A stretch of DNA of 38,160 bases. Origin: Gammaproteobacteria bacterium. Lineage in GTDB: Bacteria; Pseudomonadota; Gammaproteobacteria; Pseudomonadales; Azotimanducaceae. The position numbers were made by a program, and so were the translations under genes. A model generated the notes under the pieces. It did no database searches and was not told the origin of the DNA. It worked only from the letters and a program-made list of their open reading frames with translations. Location: positions 1 to 38,160 of the forward strand of contig JABIZD010000155.1 of NCBI GenBank assembly GCA_018666555.1, in the 5' to 3' direction. This document shows positions 17,191-25,222 of this stretch, piece after piece; the stretch's first letter is position 1, and each line of letters opens with the position of its first letter.

Positions 17191-17723
17191 TGACTTATTT
17201 TTTGATCGGCCTGCTTGTAATGCTGGTGGTAGTTCCAATAATTTCGATTTTGCCCAATCAAAAACAGCGCGGTGTTATGAAGGTCCGAAATTCAGCCATG
17301 AGGCGAGGGATCGGTGTTGAACTCACCAGTATTCCTGATCATGCCGCAGAAGCCGTTAAAAGAGTCTCTGGGTCAGGCCGGGCAATCTCTCCTGTGCTCA
17401 AAGTGGCGGCTTACCGGCGTTATCGAAAACGACCTCAATCTCGACATGACCTGGCTGCGATTTCATGGTCGCTGCTTCGCGTCGCCAAGGGTGATGATAC
17501 CTTGCCGGCGCACTGGCACTGGCTGGAGCAACCGGGGCTTGAGGATCCTGAGCCCCTCAAGCTCTTTCTGGCTGGCAAGTTAAAGCAGTTGCCAGAATCG
17601 GTTGTCTTAGTCACTGAAAAAAACCGCGCTGTCAGTGTGCACTGGAATGAAAACGGCGAGGTACATCAGGCAGAGGCGATATTTTCGTTTCTGGATGACT
17701 GCATTAAATGGCCTGATATTTAA
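17187..17723 (+). CDS. Conserved hypothetical membrane-anchored protein
   Basis: 178 residues from ATG 17187 (second ATG at 17190), with AAAGGTGG 5 nt upstream. An in-frame GTG at 17178 is less well placed. One N-terminal TM helix (about 4-22) is followed by a basic juxtamembrane segment (KQRGVMKVRNSAMRRGIGVEL) and a soluble domain rich in Trp and Leu (ISWSLLRVAKGDDTLP, HWHWLEQPG, VSVHWNENG). The pattern 'TM, Pro, basic RxxAMRRG, VxLT, PD' recalls small hypothetical proteins of Pseudomonas-type bacteria, but I cannot name a family or function. It is the intact member of the 89-bp array and lies upstream of topA on the same strand, 240 bp away. Confidence 0.8.
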   Translation: MMTYFLIGLLVMLVVVPIISILPNQKQRGVMKVRNSAMRRGIGVELTSIPDHAAEAVKRVSGSGRAISPVLKVAAYRRYRKRPQSRHDLAAISWSLLRVAKGDDTLPAHWHWLEQPGLEDPEPLKLFLAGKLKQLPESVVLVTEKNRAVSVHWNENGEVHQAEAIFSFLDDCIKWPDI

Positions 17724-17963
17724 AATATTTTTTGGTCAGGCTGGATTTACCAGTTGATTTACCGGTGTTCCTGGTTGCTCTGGATTCAGTTAGTCCACAG
17801 ATGTGAATACTGCGGAGAACGGCCACGTTTGACCCGTACTTGACCCTATTATTGCGTCATATGGGATGAAAATTGTCTTCGAGGATTGAATTATTGAGAG
17901 CGAATAGGTTAGCCTTCACCCGTCACCGGCATAGAAGTTTGCGTTCAGAGTTGAAGTAGAAGT

Positions 17964-20651
17964 ATGGGAAAAACATTAGTAATCGTTGAATCACCCGCTA
18001 AAGCAAAGACGATTAATCGTTATTTGGGTAAGGATTTTATTGTCAAATCCAGTGTTGGGCATATACGTGACCTTCCTGTTAGTGGTTCCAGTCAACCAGT
18101 TGATCCAAAAGCTCGTGCCGCCGAAGCAGCTAAAACCAGAAAGATGGAGCCAGCCAAAAAAGCGGCTTACCAGAAGGCTAAAGCACACAGTCGGTTGATA
18201 AAACGTATGGGCGTAGACCCTGACGATAATTGGCGGGCGCAATATCAGATACTGCCTGGTAAAGAAAAAGTAGTCTCGGAACTTCGCAATCTATCAAAGT
18301 CTGCTGACGAAATTTATCTGGCGACTGATATGGACCGGGAAGGAGAAGCGATTGCATGGCATCTGCAGGAGGCTCTAGGTGGGTCAGCAGACCGATATAA
18401 GCGAGTCGTTTTCAATGAAATTACTCAGAAAGCCATCCAGGCAGCCTTTGAAAAACCTGGCGATATAGACCAGCATCGGGTCGATGCGCAACAGGCCAGG
18501 CGCTTCCTTGATCGTGTTGTAGGCTATATGTTGAGTCCGTTGCTGTGGCAGAAGATTGCCAGAGGACTCTCTGCAGGCAGGGTTCAATCGGTCGCGGTTA
18601 AACTTCTGGTTGAAAGGGAACGTGCCATCAGGGCCTTCATACCGGAAGAATACTGGGAAGTGTTTGCCTTACTGGGAGAACAGGAGCAGGTCACTAAATT
18701 TCAGGTTATGCGTGATAAGGGTAAAGCCTTCCGGCCTGACAACAAAGACCTTACTGATGCAGCTTTACTGCAATTAAGGCAAGCCAAGTTTATTGTCGAG
18801 AGCAGAGAGGATAAACCAACACAGACCAAGCCCAATGCCCCTTTTATTACCTCTACGTTGCAGCAGGCTGCTAGCACTCGACTAGGCTTTGGCGTTAAAA
18901 AAACCATGATGATGGCTCAGCGCTTGTATGAGGCCGGTTTTATTACTTATATGCGGACAGATTCGACTAATTTGAGCGCGGATGCCATAGAAGACTGTCG
19001 TAACCTCATCCTTGCTGATTATGGCGATCGATATTTACCGGCGAAGCCCCGATTGTATTCCAGTAAAGAAGGTGCACAGGAGGCTCATGAAGCAATTCGA
19101 CCGTCGAATGTACATGTTCGTTCGACAGCCATGGATAGACAGGAAAGAGATGCCCAGAGGCTTTACGAATTAATATGGCGACAGTTTGTTGCCTGTCAGA
19201 TGCCGAATGCCGAGTATACCAGTACGGCCGTTGTCGTGGCCGCTGCAGATATGGAGCTCAGAGCCCGCGGCCGGATTTTACGTTTTGATGGTTATACCCT
19301 GGTTCAGAATGCAGCTCAGAAAAAAGAAGATGACCAGGAATTACCTGATTTCAAAATAGACAGCCAGTTGACCCTGCAAGATCTGCAACCGGTCCAGCAT
19401 TTTACCAAAGCTCCGGCTCGGTTTGGTGAGGCTTCTTTGGTGAGAGAATTAGAAAAGAGAGGTATTGGCAGGCCGTCAACTTATGCCTCAATTATAACCA
19501 CAATTCAAGATCGAGGTTATGTAACCCTAAAAAATCGACGGTTTTATTCTGAAAAAATCGGTGAACTGGTCACTGACCGGCTCAATGAATGCTTTGGAGA
19601 ACTGCTTGATTATGGCTTCACTGCTCAGCTAGAGGAATCACTGGATCAAATTTCCAATGGCACGACGTCCTGGAAGGTAATACTGGATCGTTTTTATGAA
19701 GGTTTCTCTGAGAAATTGGTTAAGGCGGGTGATGCAGAAAATGGCATGCGTCCGAACCAACCCTCTATTGTAAATTTACCTTGTCCTGACTGTGGTCGGG
19801 GTATGAACGTTCGTACCGCCAGCACCGGTGTTTTCCTGGGCTGTTCTGGCTACAGCTTACCGCCAAAGGAGCGCTGTAAAACGACGATTAATCTGATCGA
19901 CGGTGATGAGGTAGTCAGTGCTAATGGAGATGATGAAGAAGAATCAAGAATCCTCCTGGCAAAACAGCGCTGTAGCAAGTGCCAGACGGCGATGAGTAGC
20001 TACCTGATTGATGAATCAACCCGGCTGCATTTGTGTGGTAATAATCCTGATTGCAGTGGTTCTGAATTTGAAAAGGGGTCATTTAAGATAAAGGGCTACG
20101 AAGGACCTTTGCTTGAATGTGACAAGTGTGGTGCAGAAATGCAGCTGAAAACGGGGCGTTTCGGTAAGTATTTTGGTTGCACTAATTCAGAGTGTAAAAA
20201 TACCCGTAAATTGTTGCGAAACGGTGAAGCTGCGCCGCCAAAAATGGATGTAGTTCCAATGCCGGAGCTGCAGTGTGACAAGGTTGATGATACCTACCTG
20301 CTTCGGGATGGCGCCGCGGGTATTTTTCTGGCTGCCAGTCAGTTTCCAAAAAATCGCGAAACTCGTGCGCCTTATATAGATGAGTTAATTCCGCATCAGA
20401 ATGAAATCGATCCCAAGTACCAGTTTCTCATGAGAGCTCCGGTGCAGGATCCGCAGGGAAGGCGGTCATTGGTTAAATTCGCCAGATCTACCAAACTTCA
20501 GTATGTTGTTACCGAGCTATCCAAGGGCAAACTTTCGGGATGGCGAGCGGACTACCAGGATGGAGAATGGGTAGAGGCCGAGTCAGCCAAGCCAAAGAAA
20601 AAAGCCGCTGCGAAACGCAAGAAAAAGAAGTCTGCCAGTAAAGCAGGCTAG
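17964..20651 (+). CDS. topA: DNA topoisomerase I
   Basis: Type IA topoisomerase that relaxes negative supercoils. The 895-residue protein opens with the Toprim strand [14 protein letters not shown] and has the acidic [15 protein letters not shown] motif. The catalytic tyrosine is Y329 in ITYMRTDST. Three C-terminal zinc-ribbon units have Cys pairs at CPDCGRG, CSKCQTA and CDKCGAEM, and the end is Lys/Ala-rich ([14 protein letters not shown]). A second Toprim-like C-terminal region with [11 protein letters not shown] follows the fingers, as in Pseudomonas-type TopA. The stop TAG overlaps the lexA stop within CTAG 20648-20651. No convincing -35/-10 pair was found in the 240-bp upstream gap. Confidence 0.98.
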   Translation: MGKTLVIVESPAKAKTINRYLGKDFIVKSSVGHIRDLPVSGSSQPVDPKARAAEAAKTRKMEPAKKAAYQKAKAHSRLIKRMGVDPDDNWRAQYQILPGKEKVVSELRNLSKSADEIYLATDMDREGEAIAWHLQEALGGSADRYKRVVFNEITQKAIQAAFEKPGDIDQHRVDAQQARRFLDRVVGYMLSPLLWQKIARGLSAGRVQSVAVKLLVERERAIRAFIPEEYWEVFALLGEQEQVTKFQVMRDKGKAFRPDNKDLTDAALLQLRQAKFIVESREDKPTQTKPNAPFITSTLQQAASTRLGFGVKKTMMMAQRLYEAGFITYMRTDSTNLSADAIEDCRNLILADYGDRYLPAKPRLYSSKEGAQEAHEAIRPSNVHVRSTAMDRQERDAQRLYELIWRQFVACQMPNAEYTSTAVVVAAADMELRARGRILRFDGYTLVQNAAQKKEDDQELPDFKIDSQLTLQDLQPVQHFTKAPARFGEASLVRELEKRGIGRPSTYASIITTIQDRGYVTLKNRRFYSEKIGELVTDRLNECFGELLDYGFTAQLEESLDQISNGTTSWKVILDRFYEGFSEKLVKAGDAENGMRPNQPSIVNLPCPDCGRGMNVRTASTGVFLGCSGYSLPPKERCKTTINLIDGDEVVSANGDDEEESRILLAKQRCSKCQTAMSSYLIDESTRLHLCGNNPDCSGSEFEKGSFKIKGYEGPLLECDKCGAEMQLKTGRFGKYFGCTNSECKNTRKLLRNGEAAPPKMDVVPMPELQCDKVDDTYLLRDGAAGIFLAASQFPKNRETRAPYIDELIPHQNEIDPKYQFLMRAPVQDPQGRRSLVKFARSTKLQYVVTELSKGKLSGWRADYQDGEWVEAESAKPKKKAAAKRKKKKSASKAG

Positions 20652-21244
20652 TGCCGGATAACGCCAACCCCAAGCCCTTCTATTGCGAAATCCTCGCTGC
20701 GCAGGTCGACTACAATTGGGCTGTAGTCACGGTTTTCCGGCAATAAGGTAATCTGATGGCTTTGTTCGCCTCGGCGAAATCGTTTCACTGTTACTTCATC
20801 TTCAATACGAGCGACGACGATGTCGCCATTATTAACCTGATTTGTTTTGTGCACAGCAAGCAGATCACCATCCATAATACCGCATTCAATCATGCTATCA
20901 CCTTTGACAATCAGCATGTAATCGGCGCTTGGGTGAAAGAAAGTTGCCGGGATTTCGCAGTGATCCTCAATGTGCTCCTGAGCCAGGATGGGGTTTCCTG
21001 CCGCAACCCGGCCGACAATTGGGATACCGAGCGTTTCCGGCAGTTTAATGCCTCTGGAGGTGCCTGGGATCATTTCAATGGCTCCTTTACGGGCCAATGC
21101 CTTGAGATGTTCCTCGGAAGCATTGGCACTTTTGAAACCCAGTTTGTTGGCAATATCAGCCCGAGTTGGCGGGTAACCGGTCTGATCTATGTGTTCCCTG
21201 ATGAAGTCGAGGACTTCTGATTGACGTGCCGTCAGTTTGATCAT
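20648..21244 (-). CDS. lexA: SOS repressor LexA
   Basis: 198-residue repressor of the DNA-damage response. The N-terminal winged helix carries [27 protein letters not shown]. The RecA-stimulated autocleavage site is A82-G83 (GRVAAGNP). The catalytic dyad is S117 (KGDSMIE) and K154 (VTVKRF). All features required for self-cleavage are present. Two SOS boxes and a promoter lie upstream at 21382-21433. No sulA follows, unlike in Pseudomonas where lexA-sulA is common; the gene instead ends against topA. Confidence 0.98.
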   Translation of the reverse strand: MIKLTARQSEVLDFIREHIDQTGYPPTRADIANKLGFKSANASEEHLKALARKGAIEMIPGTSRGIKLPETLGIPIVGRVAAGNPILAQEHIEDHCEIPATFFHPSADYMLIVKGDSMIECGIMDGDLLAVHKTNQVNNGDIVVARIEDEVTVKRFRRGEQSHQITLLPENRDYSPIVVDLRSEDFAIEGLGVGVIRH

Positions 21245-21255
21245 AAATTGCTCTC

Positions 21256-21304
21256 TTTATTCTTTTGTCTTTATTCTTTTGTCTTTATTCTTTTGTCTTT
21301 ATTC
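21256..21304. repeat. 14-bp tandem repeat in the lexA leader
   Basis: Three perfect copies of TTTATTCTTTTGTC (21256-21269, 21270-21283, 21284-21297) and a 7-bp partial copy (to 21304). On the lexA strand the unit reads GACAAAAGAATAAA. The array ends 12 bp before the lexA ATG, so the mRNA leader is A-rich and purine-rich right up to the ribosome binding site (AAAGAGAG). Confidence 0.95.
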
Positions 21305-21381
21305 AGGAGAGGCTGGTGGTTTGTAATGTTAACCAACCCGGTCGCCGGCTGCCCACAACATCTAAATGCAGCATTCAGGCC

Positions 21382-21397
21382 ATGTTTATATATACAG
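21382..21397. promoter_or_regulatory. LexA (SOS) box 1
   Basis: ATGT-N8-ACAG with an A/T-only centre; seven of the eight conserved CTGT/ACAG positions match. Together with box 2, 19 bp away centre to centre, it forms the double operator typical of autoregulated lexA genes. Confidence 0.85.
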
Positions 21398-21400
21398 TAG

Positions 21401-21416
21401 GTGTGATTATATACAG
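21401..21416. promoter_or_regulatory. LexA (SOS) box 2
   Basis: GTGT-N8-ACAG, again seven of eight conserved positions. It covers the -10 hexamer of the lexA promoter, so bound LexA would block RNA polymerase directly. Confidence 0.85.
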
Positions 21417-21433
21417 TAGTTGGTAGTAAGCAA
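21406..21433 (-). promoter_or_regulatory. lexA promoter
   Basis: On the minus strand, TTGCTT (complement of 21428-21433), a 16-bp spacer, then a perfect TATAAT (complement of 21406-21411) inside SOS box 2. Transcription would start near 21400, which gives a leader of about 155 nt containing the 14-bp repeats. Confidence 0.7.
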
Positions 21434-21458
21434 CTGTTTTTCAACGACTGACCCTAAT

Positions 21459-21486
21459 TTGATTTGCTATCATTCATCGATATAGT
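21459..21486 (+). promoter_or_regulatory. Putative promoter of the SPOR-like gene
   Basis: TTGATT (21459-21464), 16-bp spacer, TATAGT (21481-21486). It lies about 43 bp beyond SOS box 2, so LexA control of this rightward gene would not be by simple occlusion. Confidence 0.5.
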
Positions 21487-21513
21487 GTTCAATTCACTGC
21501 AGAGGTCCATCTA

Positions 21514-22071
21514 ATGAATACATGGAAATTTCACTTTTTACTATCGTTGTCGTTGCTAATGATGCTCCCAGTAGAGCTTCTGGCTGTCGATAGTGGTCGT
21601 ATGATGTGGGTTCTGGGCAGCTTCAGAGAAGAAGCGGGAGCTGAGAGTCAGGCGCAGGTTCTGAGCCAATTGACCGGTCAGGAGGTTTTAATACAGACTT
21701 TATTGGTTAATGGATCTATACGGCATCGCCTGCTGATTCAGCCGCAACAGGCCGAGGATGATCAGCAAGGACTGGTGATGCTGCTGGAGAGTGGCAATTT
21801 TAATGATCATTGGCGAACCTGGCTTCAGGGCGATGAGATAGGCATACAATCACTGATTGCTGCGCCGGCCAGAGCAAAAGATGACGCCGACAATAGTTTT
21901 GAAGAGCCGTTTTTTATGGATTACCAGGACAATGCTGAGATTCAGGATGATATGGTGCCCTATAGCCTGCCAGAAAGGCGTTCTGAACAGGTGGTGCCTT
22001 TAAGTGCCTCAGATGCAGGCGAGGATATAAGGTACAACCCGGCTAGTCTGGTCCGACAGCAAGATAATTAG
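21514..22071 (+). CDS. Exported protein with a SPOR-like segment
   Basis: 185 residues with a signal peptide (residues 1-24, ending ELLA). The segment after it (MMWVLGSFREEAGAESQAQVL, then SIRHRLLIQP) follows the SPOR pattern: a GSF strand, an Ala-rich helix and an R-x-R/LL strand. SPOR domains bind denuded glycan at division sites. That assignment is inferred from pattern only, because the match is short and no second motif is present. The C-terminal 70 residues are acidic and probably disordered. AGAGGT lies 7 nt before the ATG. It is divergent from lexA and 26 bp upstream of the MscS gene. Confidence 0.75.
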   Translation: MNTWKFHFLLSLSLLMMLPVELLAVDSGRMMWVLGSFREEAGAESQAQVLSQLTGQEVLIQTLLVNGSIRHRLLIQPQQAEDDQQGLVMLLESGNFNDHWRTWLQGDEIGIQSLIAAPARAKDDADNSFEEPFFMDYQDNAEIQDDMVPYSLPERRSEQVVPLSASDAGEDIRYNPASLVRQQDN

Positions 22072-22097
22072 ACAGAGCCAGTAAGGGGTGCATAACT

Positions 22098-23171
22098 GTG
22101 AGTGAGATGAATGATGGCAGCGAATTGCTGTCGGTAGTCCTGGGCTGGTTCACCGACCCACTGGTTGTTCGGGTATTTTTGGTTATCCTGGCTACGGCCA
22201 TTGTCAATTCTATCAGCAGGCGGTTCATTAAAAAGCTCGATAAAGTGGTCGAAAACACCGATTCACTCTGGGACGATGCGCTGCTGGCAACGGTGAGTCA
22301 ACCGCTGAACCTGTTGATCTGGATACTCGGTATCTCTATTGCCGCTGAGTTGATAGCAGAGCGAGGTAATGACGTCCAGATCCCAATGATCAATTCGATC
22401 CGCTATCTCGCCTCTATTGGGCTGCTGGCTTTTTTCTGTGTTCGGCTTGTAACTGAAATTGAAAAAGCCTACATCTCCAGCGGCTCTGATGAAACGACGG
22501 TGACCGCGGTGGCTAAGCTGGTCCGTATTTCACTTGTTATCACGGCGGGTTTAATGACGCTGCAGACGCTCGGGGTGAGTATTTCCGGCGTGCTCGCATT
22601 CGGGGGGGTTGGCGGGTTAGCAGTGGGCTTCGCCGCACAGGACTTATTAGCCAACTTTTTTGGTGGTCTGGTCATCTACCTGGACAGACCATTTAAGGTC
22701 GGAGATTGGATACGAAGCCCGGATCGAGAGATCGAGGGGACGGTCATAAAGATTGGTTGGAGGCTGACAGAAATCAGGACTTTTGATCAAAGACCTTTAT
22801 ACATTCCTAATTCCATGTTCTCGACCATCTCTTTGGAAAACCCATCTCGGATGTTGAATCGAAGAATATATGAGACGATTGGCCTGCGTTATGTCGATAT
22901 GAACCTGATGGCTGCGATCGTCGTCGACGTCGAGACCATGCTTAGAACTCATGCTGATATCGATGTTGAGAAAACTCTGATGGTTAACTTTAATGCTTTC
23001 AGCGACTCAACCCTGGATTTCTTTGTTTATACCTTTACCAAAACCACCAATTGGGTGGAATTTCATGCCATCAAGCAAGATGTGCTGATTAGAATCGCTG
23101 ATATTATTAATGATCATGGTGCCGAGATCGCCTTTCCGACCTCTACTATCCATATTGAACCTGAAGCTTGA
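22098..23171 (+). CDS. MscS-family mechanosensitive channel
   Basis: 357 residues. Several TM helices (about 22-39, 70-86, 103-120 and 142-160) precede the pore helix, which has the Gly/Ala pattern GVGGLAVGFAAQDLLANFFGG at 170-190. The family beta-domain (FKVGDWI, then GTVIKIGWRLTEIRTFDQR and YIPNSMF) and a C-terminal alpha/beta domain follow. It should release solutes on hypo-osmotic shock. The GTG at 22098 is preferred because AGGGG lies 9 nt upstream; the ATG at 22107 would be too far from it. It is probably co-transcribed with the preceding exported-protein gene. Confidence 0.95.
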   Translation: MSEMNDGSELLSVVLGWFTDPLVVRVFLVILATAIVNSISRRFIKKLDKVVENTDSLWDDALLATVSQPLNLLIWILGISIAAELIAERGNDVQIPMINSIRYLASIGLLAFFCVRLVTEIEKAYISSGSDETTVTAVAKLVRISLVITAGLMTLQTLGVSISGVLAFGGVGGLAVGFAAQDLLANFFGGLVIYLDRPFKVGDWIRSPDREIEGTVIKIGWRLTEIRTFDQRPLYIPNSMFSTISLENPSRMLNRRIYETIGLRYVDMNLMAAIVVDVETMLRTHADIDVEKTLMVNFNAFSDSTLDFFVYTFTKTTNWVEFHAIKQDVLIRIADIINDHGAEIAFPTSTIHIEPEA

Positions 23172-23325
23172 AAATGCCCTGGTTTAGTTGACCGAGTACA
23201 GTCCTTTAGGGCCTGTTAGGGCAGTTACTTTATCAGTGAAGGCATGTAATACCTTGCGGGATGGTGCTGGGGATGAGGAAGTTGCGTTTTAGTATGGTGA
23301 ATGAGAAGGTGTGACTGGGGGAATA

Positions 23326-24045
23326 ATGACCGAATTATTGTTTTATCAGAAACCGGTGCCGTTGAATGCCAACAACCATGGTAGTTGGCGTATAAGCAGG
23401 GATGGCCTGCATTTCGGGTTTGCTGCGGATATAAATTCAGTTCTATTGGCGGGAATTGAATTCATCGAAGCATGCAAAGAGTACCCGATCGTTTTTGCTA
23501 AATCCGGTGACAGCCTGGTGCCGGTGGCGTTGCTGGGATTACGGGGTACCAAGAATCTATTTGTCAGCGAGCAGGGCGGGTGGCTAGGTCGTTATGTTCC
23601 CGCTTTCATCCGCCGTTATCCCTTTGTGCTTGCTGATGCACCTGACCAGGAACAGAAAGTTGTCTGCATAGATGAGGCCTTTGTCGGCTTAAATCAGCCA
23701 GATGGCGAAGATCTTTTTGAAGATGGCAAGGCCCGGCCTGTGTTGGATAAAGCGATTGAGTTTCTGATGGAATATCAGCAGCAATATCTGCGTACGGAAA
23801 CGCTGGTTAAACGGCTTCAGGCAAACCAGTTGTTAACCAAGATAAATGCTCGGGTGACCGCTAAGGACGGTCAGGAAACCGCCCTGGATGGCCTGCTCGT
23901 GGTAGACGAGAAAAAACTGCTGGAACTGGATGATGAAAAGGCCCTGACACTGTTTCGGTCTGGCGAACTTGCCTGGATCTACGCGCACCTCATTTCTATT
24001 GCTAACATTGGTACCCTGGCACAGAGAATGAATCAGCAGGAATGA
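23326..24045 (+). CDS. SapC-family protein
   Basis: 239 residues from ATG 23326. The frame extends to GTG 23311, but that codon has its purine block only 1 nt away. Family features are the early PVPLNANNHGSWRI segment, the IEFIEACKEYPIVFAK block, and PFVLADAPDQEQKVVCIDEA. SapC in this Pfam sense is named from Campylobacter S-layer loci, but the same family is widespread in Proteobacteria without S-layers, where its function is unknown. No signal peptide is seen. It stands alone and converges with the csiV-like gene. Confidence 0.85.
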   Translation: MTELLFYQKPVPLNANNHGSWRISRDGLHFGFAADINSVLLAGIEFIEACKEYPIVFAKSGDSLVPVALLGLRGTKNLFVSEQGGWLGRYVPAFIRRYPFVLADAPDQEQKVVCIDEAFVGLNQPDGEDLFEDGKARPVLDKAIEFLMEYQQQYLRTETLVKRLQANQLLTKINARVTAKDGQETALDGLLVVDEKKLLELDDEKALTLFRSGELAWIYAHLISIANIGTLAQRMNQQE

Positions 24046-24217
24046 GTCGCTGCAGGGCCTGGAATTACCCGGTACTGGACTGACCGCAGCTCCCACCTCA
24101 CTGGTTTTATTGACCAAAGCGGGCCTGGTTTGTATACCAGTATATTGGCAGGCGAACTAAACAAGGGTCAAACTGGCAAGGGTTGATTTGCTGCCATGAC
24201 AGTACTGAGTATTATGA

Positions 24218-25222
24218 TCAGCCTGCTTCCGCACCTAATTGGGTTGGTTTGATGTGCACCATGATGCCGAATCTATGATGATCAAGATAATGCGTTTCGG
24301 CAGATCGCATCCGTCTTGATTGCCGTAAGGGAAATTTTTGTTCGGCCAGGAAGGCATTTTTCCTGGATTCTGCAATGAGCAGCTTCTTATAACGCTCGTC
24401 ATAGCTCTCGTCATAGCTCTTGTCAGAACTCCCGCGCTGCTGCGGGAATTGTGCCAGCGGCTGATCAGGAGCGATTCTTTCAAAAGAGGTCAACCATAGG
24501 TCAGTTTCGACGTGCAGATAACGGGAAACTCTCAGAGAAATAGTGCCGTCAAGCTCAAAGGCTTCACCATATTGCTCACCGGCCTGAATCAAAATGGCCT
24601 TATTAGCACTGGCTATGGGCTGAATCCAGGCATTATGGCTCAGCAGTCTGAAACCCTGGGAACGACGTATTGAGCTCGCTTCTCGATTCAGTACCCGTGA
24701 GGCAGCGGGCAAGCTGGTATAGATCTGGGTCTGATCGGAGAAGATGAATGCCAGGCGCTGATCCAGGTCGTTTTGTCTTTTCGGTTGATCCTGGTCTTTG
24801 ACTTGGCTGATTTTGGTCCGCTCAAGTTGCCTTCTGTTGAAGTCAGCAGAGCCTTTATCTGCAAACAGAAATTGCTGCTGTTGGGGCTGCGCCGGCTTGA
24901 CTGAGGCGACGATGGATTCCAGGTCTCGGGTTTGGCTGAGCAGTTGTGGCACCGTGTCGCTTAGCTGGTTGGGAGCGATGGCAAAGAGGTTTCGAGCGTA
25001 GTGAGGCTGACCCGGATCGAGTCGTTCCGGGCTCTGCTCAGGATTGAGGCGTTTGAAAACCAAAACTTCTACCTGGTAGTAATTGCCTGAAAATTCAGCA
25101 TAGCCAGTCTGTAACCAGGCGCTCAGGCCAGTGGCAAACAGCAGCGCCAGCAGAGTTCGAACGAGCCGCAGGTGGGTCCGGGTTGGCTGTATTGTTGAAT
25201 TATTGTTTAGAGAGCCGGTCAA
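24218..25222 (-). CDS. csiV: CsiV-like peptidoglycan-binding periplasmic protein
   Basis: 334 residues: a basic N-terminus, a signal helix (about 20-42), and the family motif NYYQVEVLVFKR at the start of the mature part. CsiV in Vibrio cholerae is a periplasmic peptidoglycan-binding cell-shape factor, and the family commonly follows mfd, as here. No ATG or GTG precedes the signal peptide. The only conventional start is TTG 25222, inside the last codons of mfd (23-bp overlap). A SYDE-SYDE duplication encoded by 12-bp direct repeats lies near the C-terminus. The name is based on motif and synteny. Confidence 0.75.
   Translation of the reverse strand: MTGSLNNNSTIQPTRTHLRLVRTLLALLFATGLSAWLQTGYAEFSGNYYQVEVLVFKRLNPEQSPERLDPGQPHYARNLFAIAPNQLSDTVPQLLSQTRDLESIVASVKPAQPQQQQFLFADKGSADFNRRQLERTKISQVKDQDQPKRQNDLDQRLAFIFSDQTQIYTSLPAASRVLNREASSIRRSQGFRLLSHNAWIQPIASANKAILIQAGEQYGEAFELDGTISLRVSRYLHVETDLWLTSFERIAPDQPLAQFPQQRGSSDKSYDESYDERYKKLLIAESRKNAFLAEQKFPLRQSRRMRSAETHYLDHHRFGIMVHIKPTQLGAEAG
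24395..24430. repeat. 12-bp direct repeats inside the csiV-like gene
   Basis: Two perfect copies of CTCGTCATAGCT (24395-24406 and 24407-24418) and a degenerate third copy, encoding SYDESYDE on the minus strand. The in-frame unit length keeps the gene open. Confidence 0.8.

Larger units (their letters stand above)
17009..17275 (+). repeat. Three tandem 89-bp units carrying a TM-peptide coding segment
   Basis: Units start at ATG 17009, 17098 and 17187, an exact period of 89 bp twice. Units 1 and 2 differ at about 11 of 89 positions by eye; unit 3 is more diverged, especially at its end. Each unit encodes the same hydrophobic peptide core (FLxGLxVMLxV..II.ILP.Q). Units 1 and 2 each end with an AAAGGTGG ribosome binding site for the next unit. 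Because 89 is not a multiple of 3, each copy falls in a new frame and terminates on top of the next start codon. Unit 3 continues into a full gene. Confidence 0.9.

Noticed and set aside
24125-24140. CTGGT-TTGTAT-ACCAG inverted repeat between the convergent SapC and csiV-like genes
   Set aside because: Five-base arms and no T-run on either strand; could be chance, and no terminator is called.
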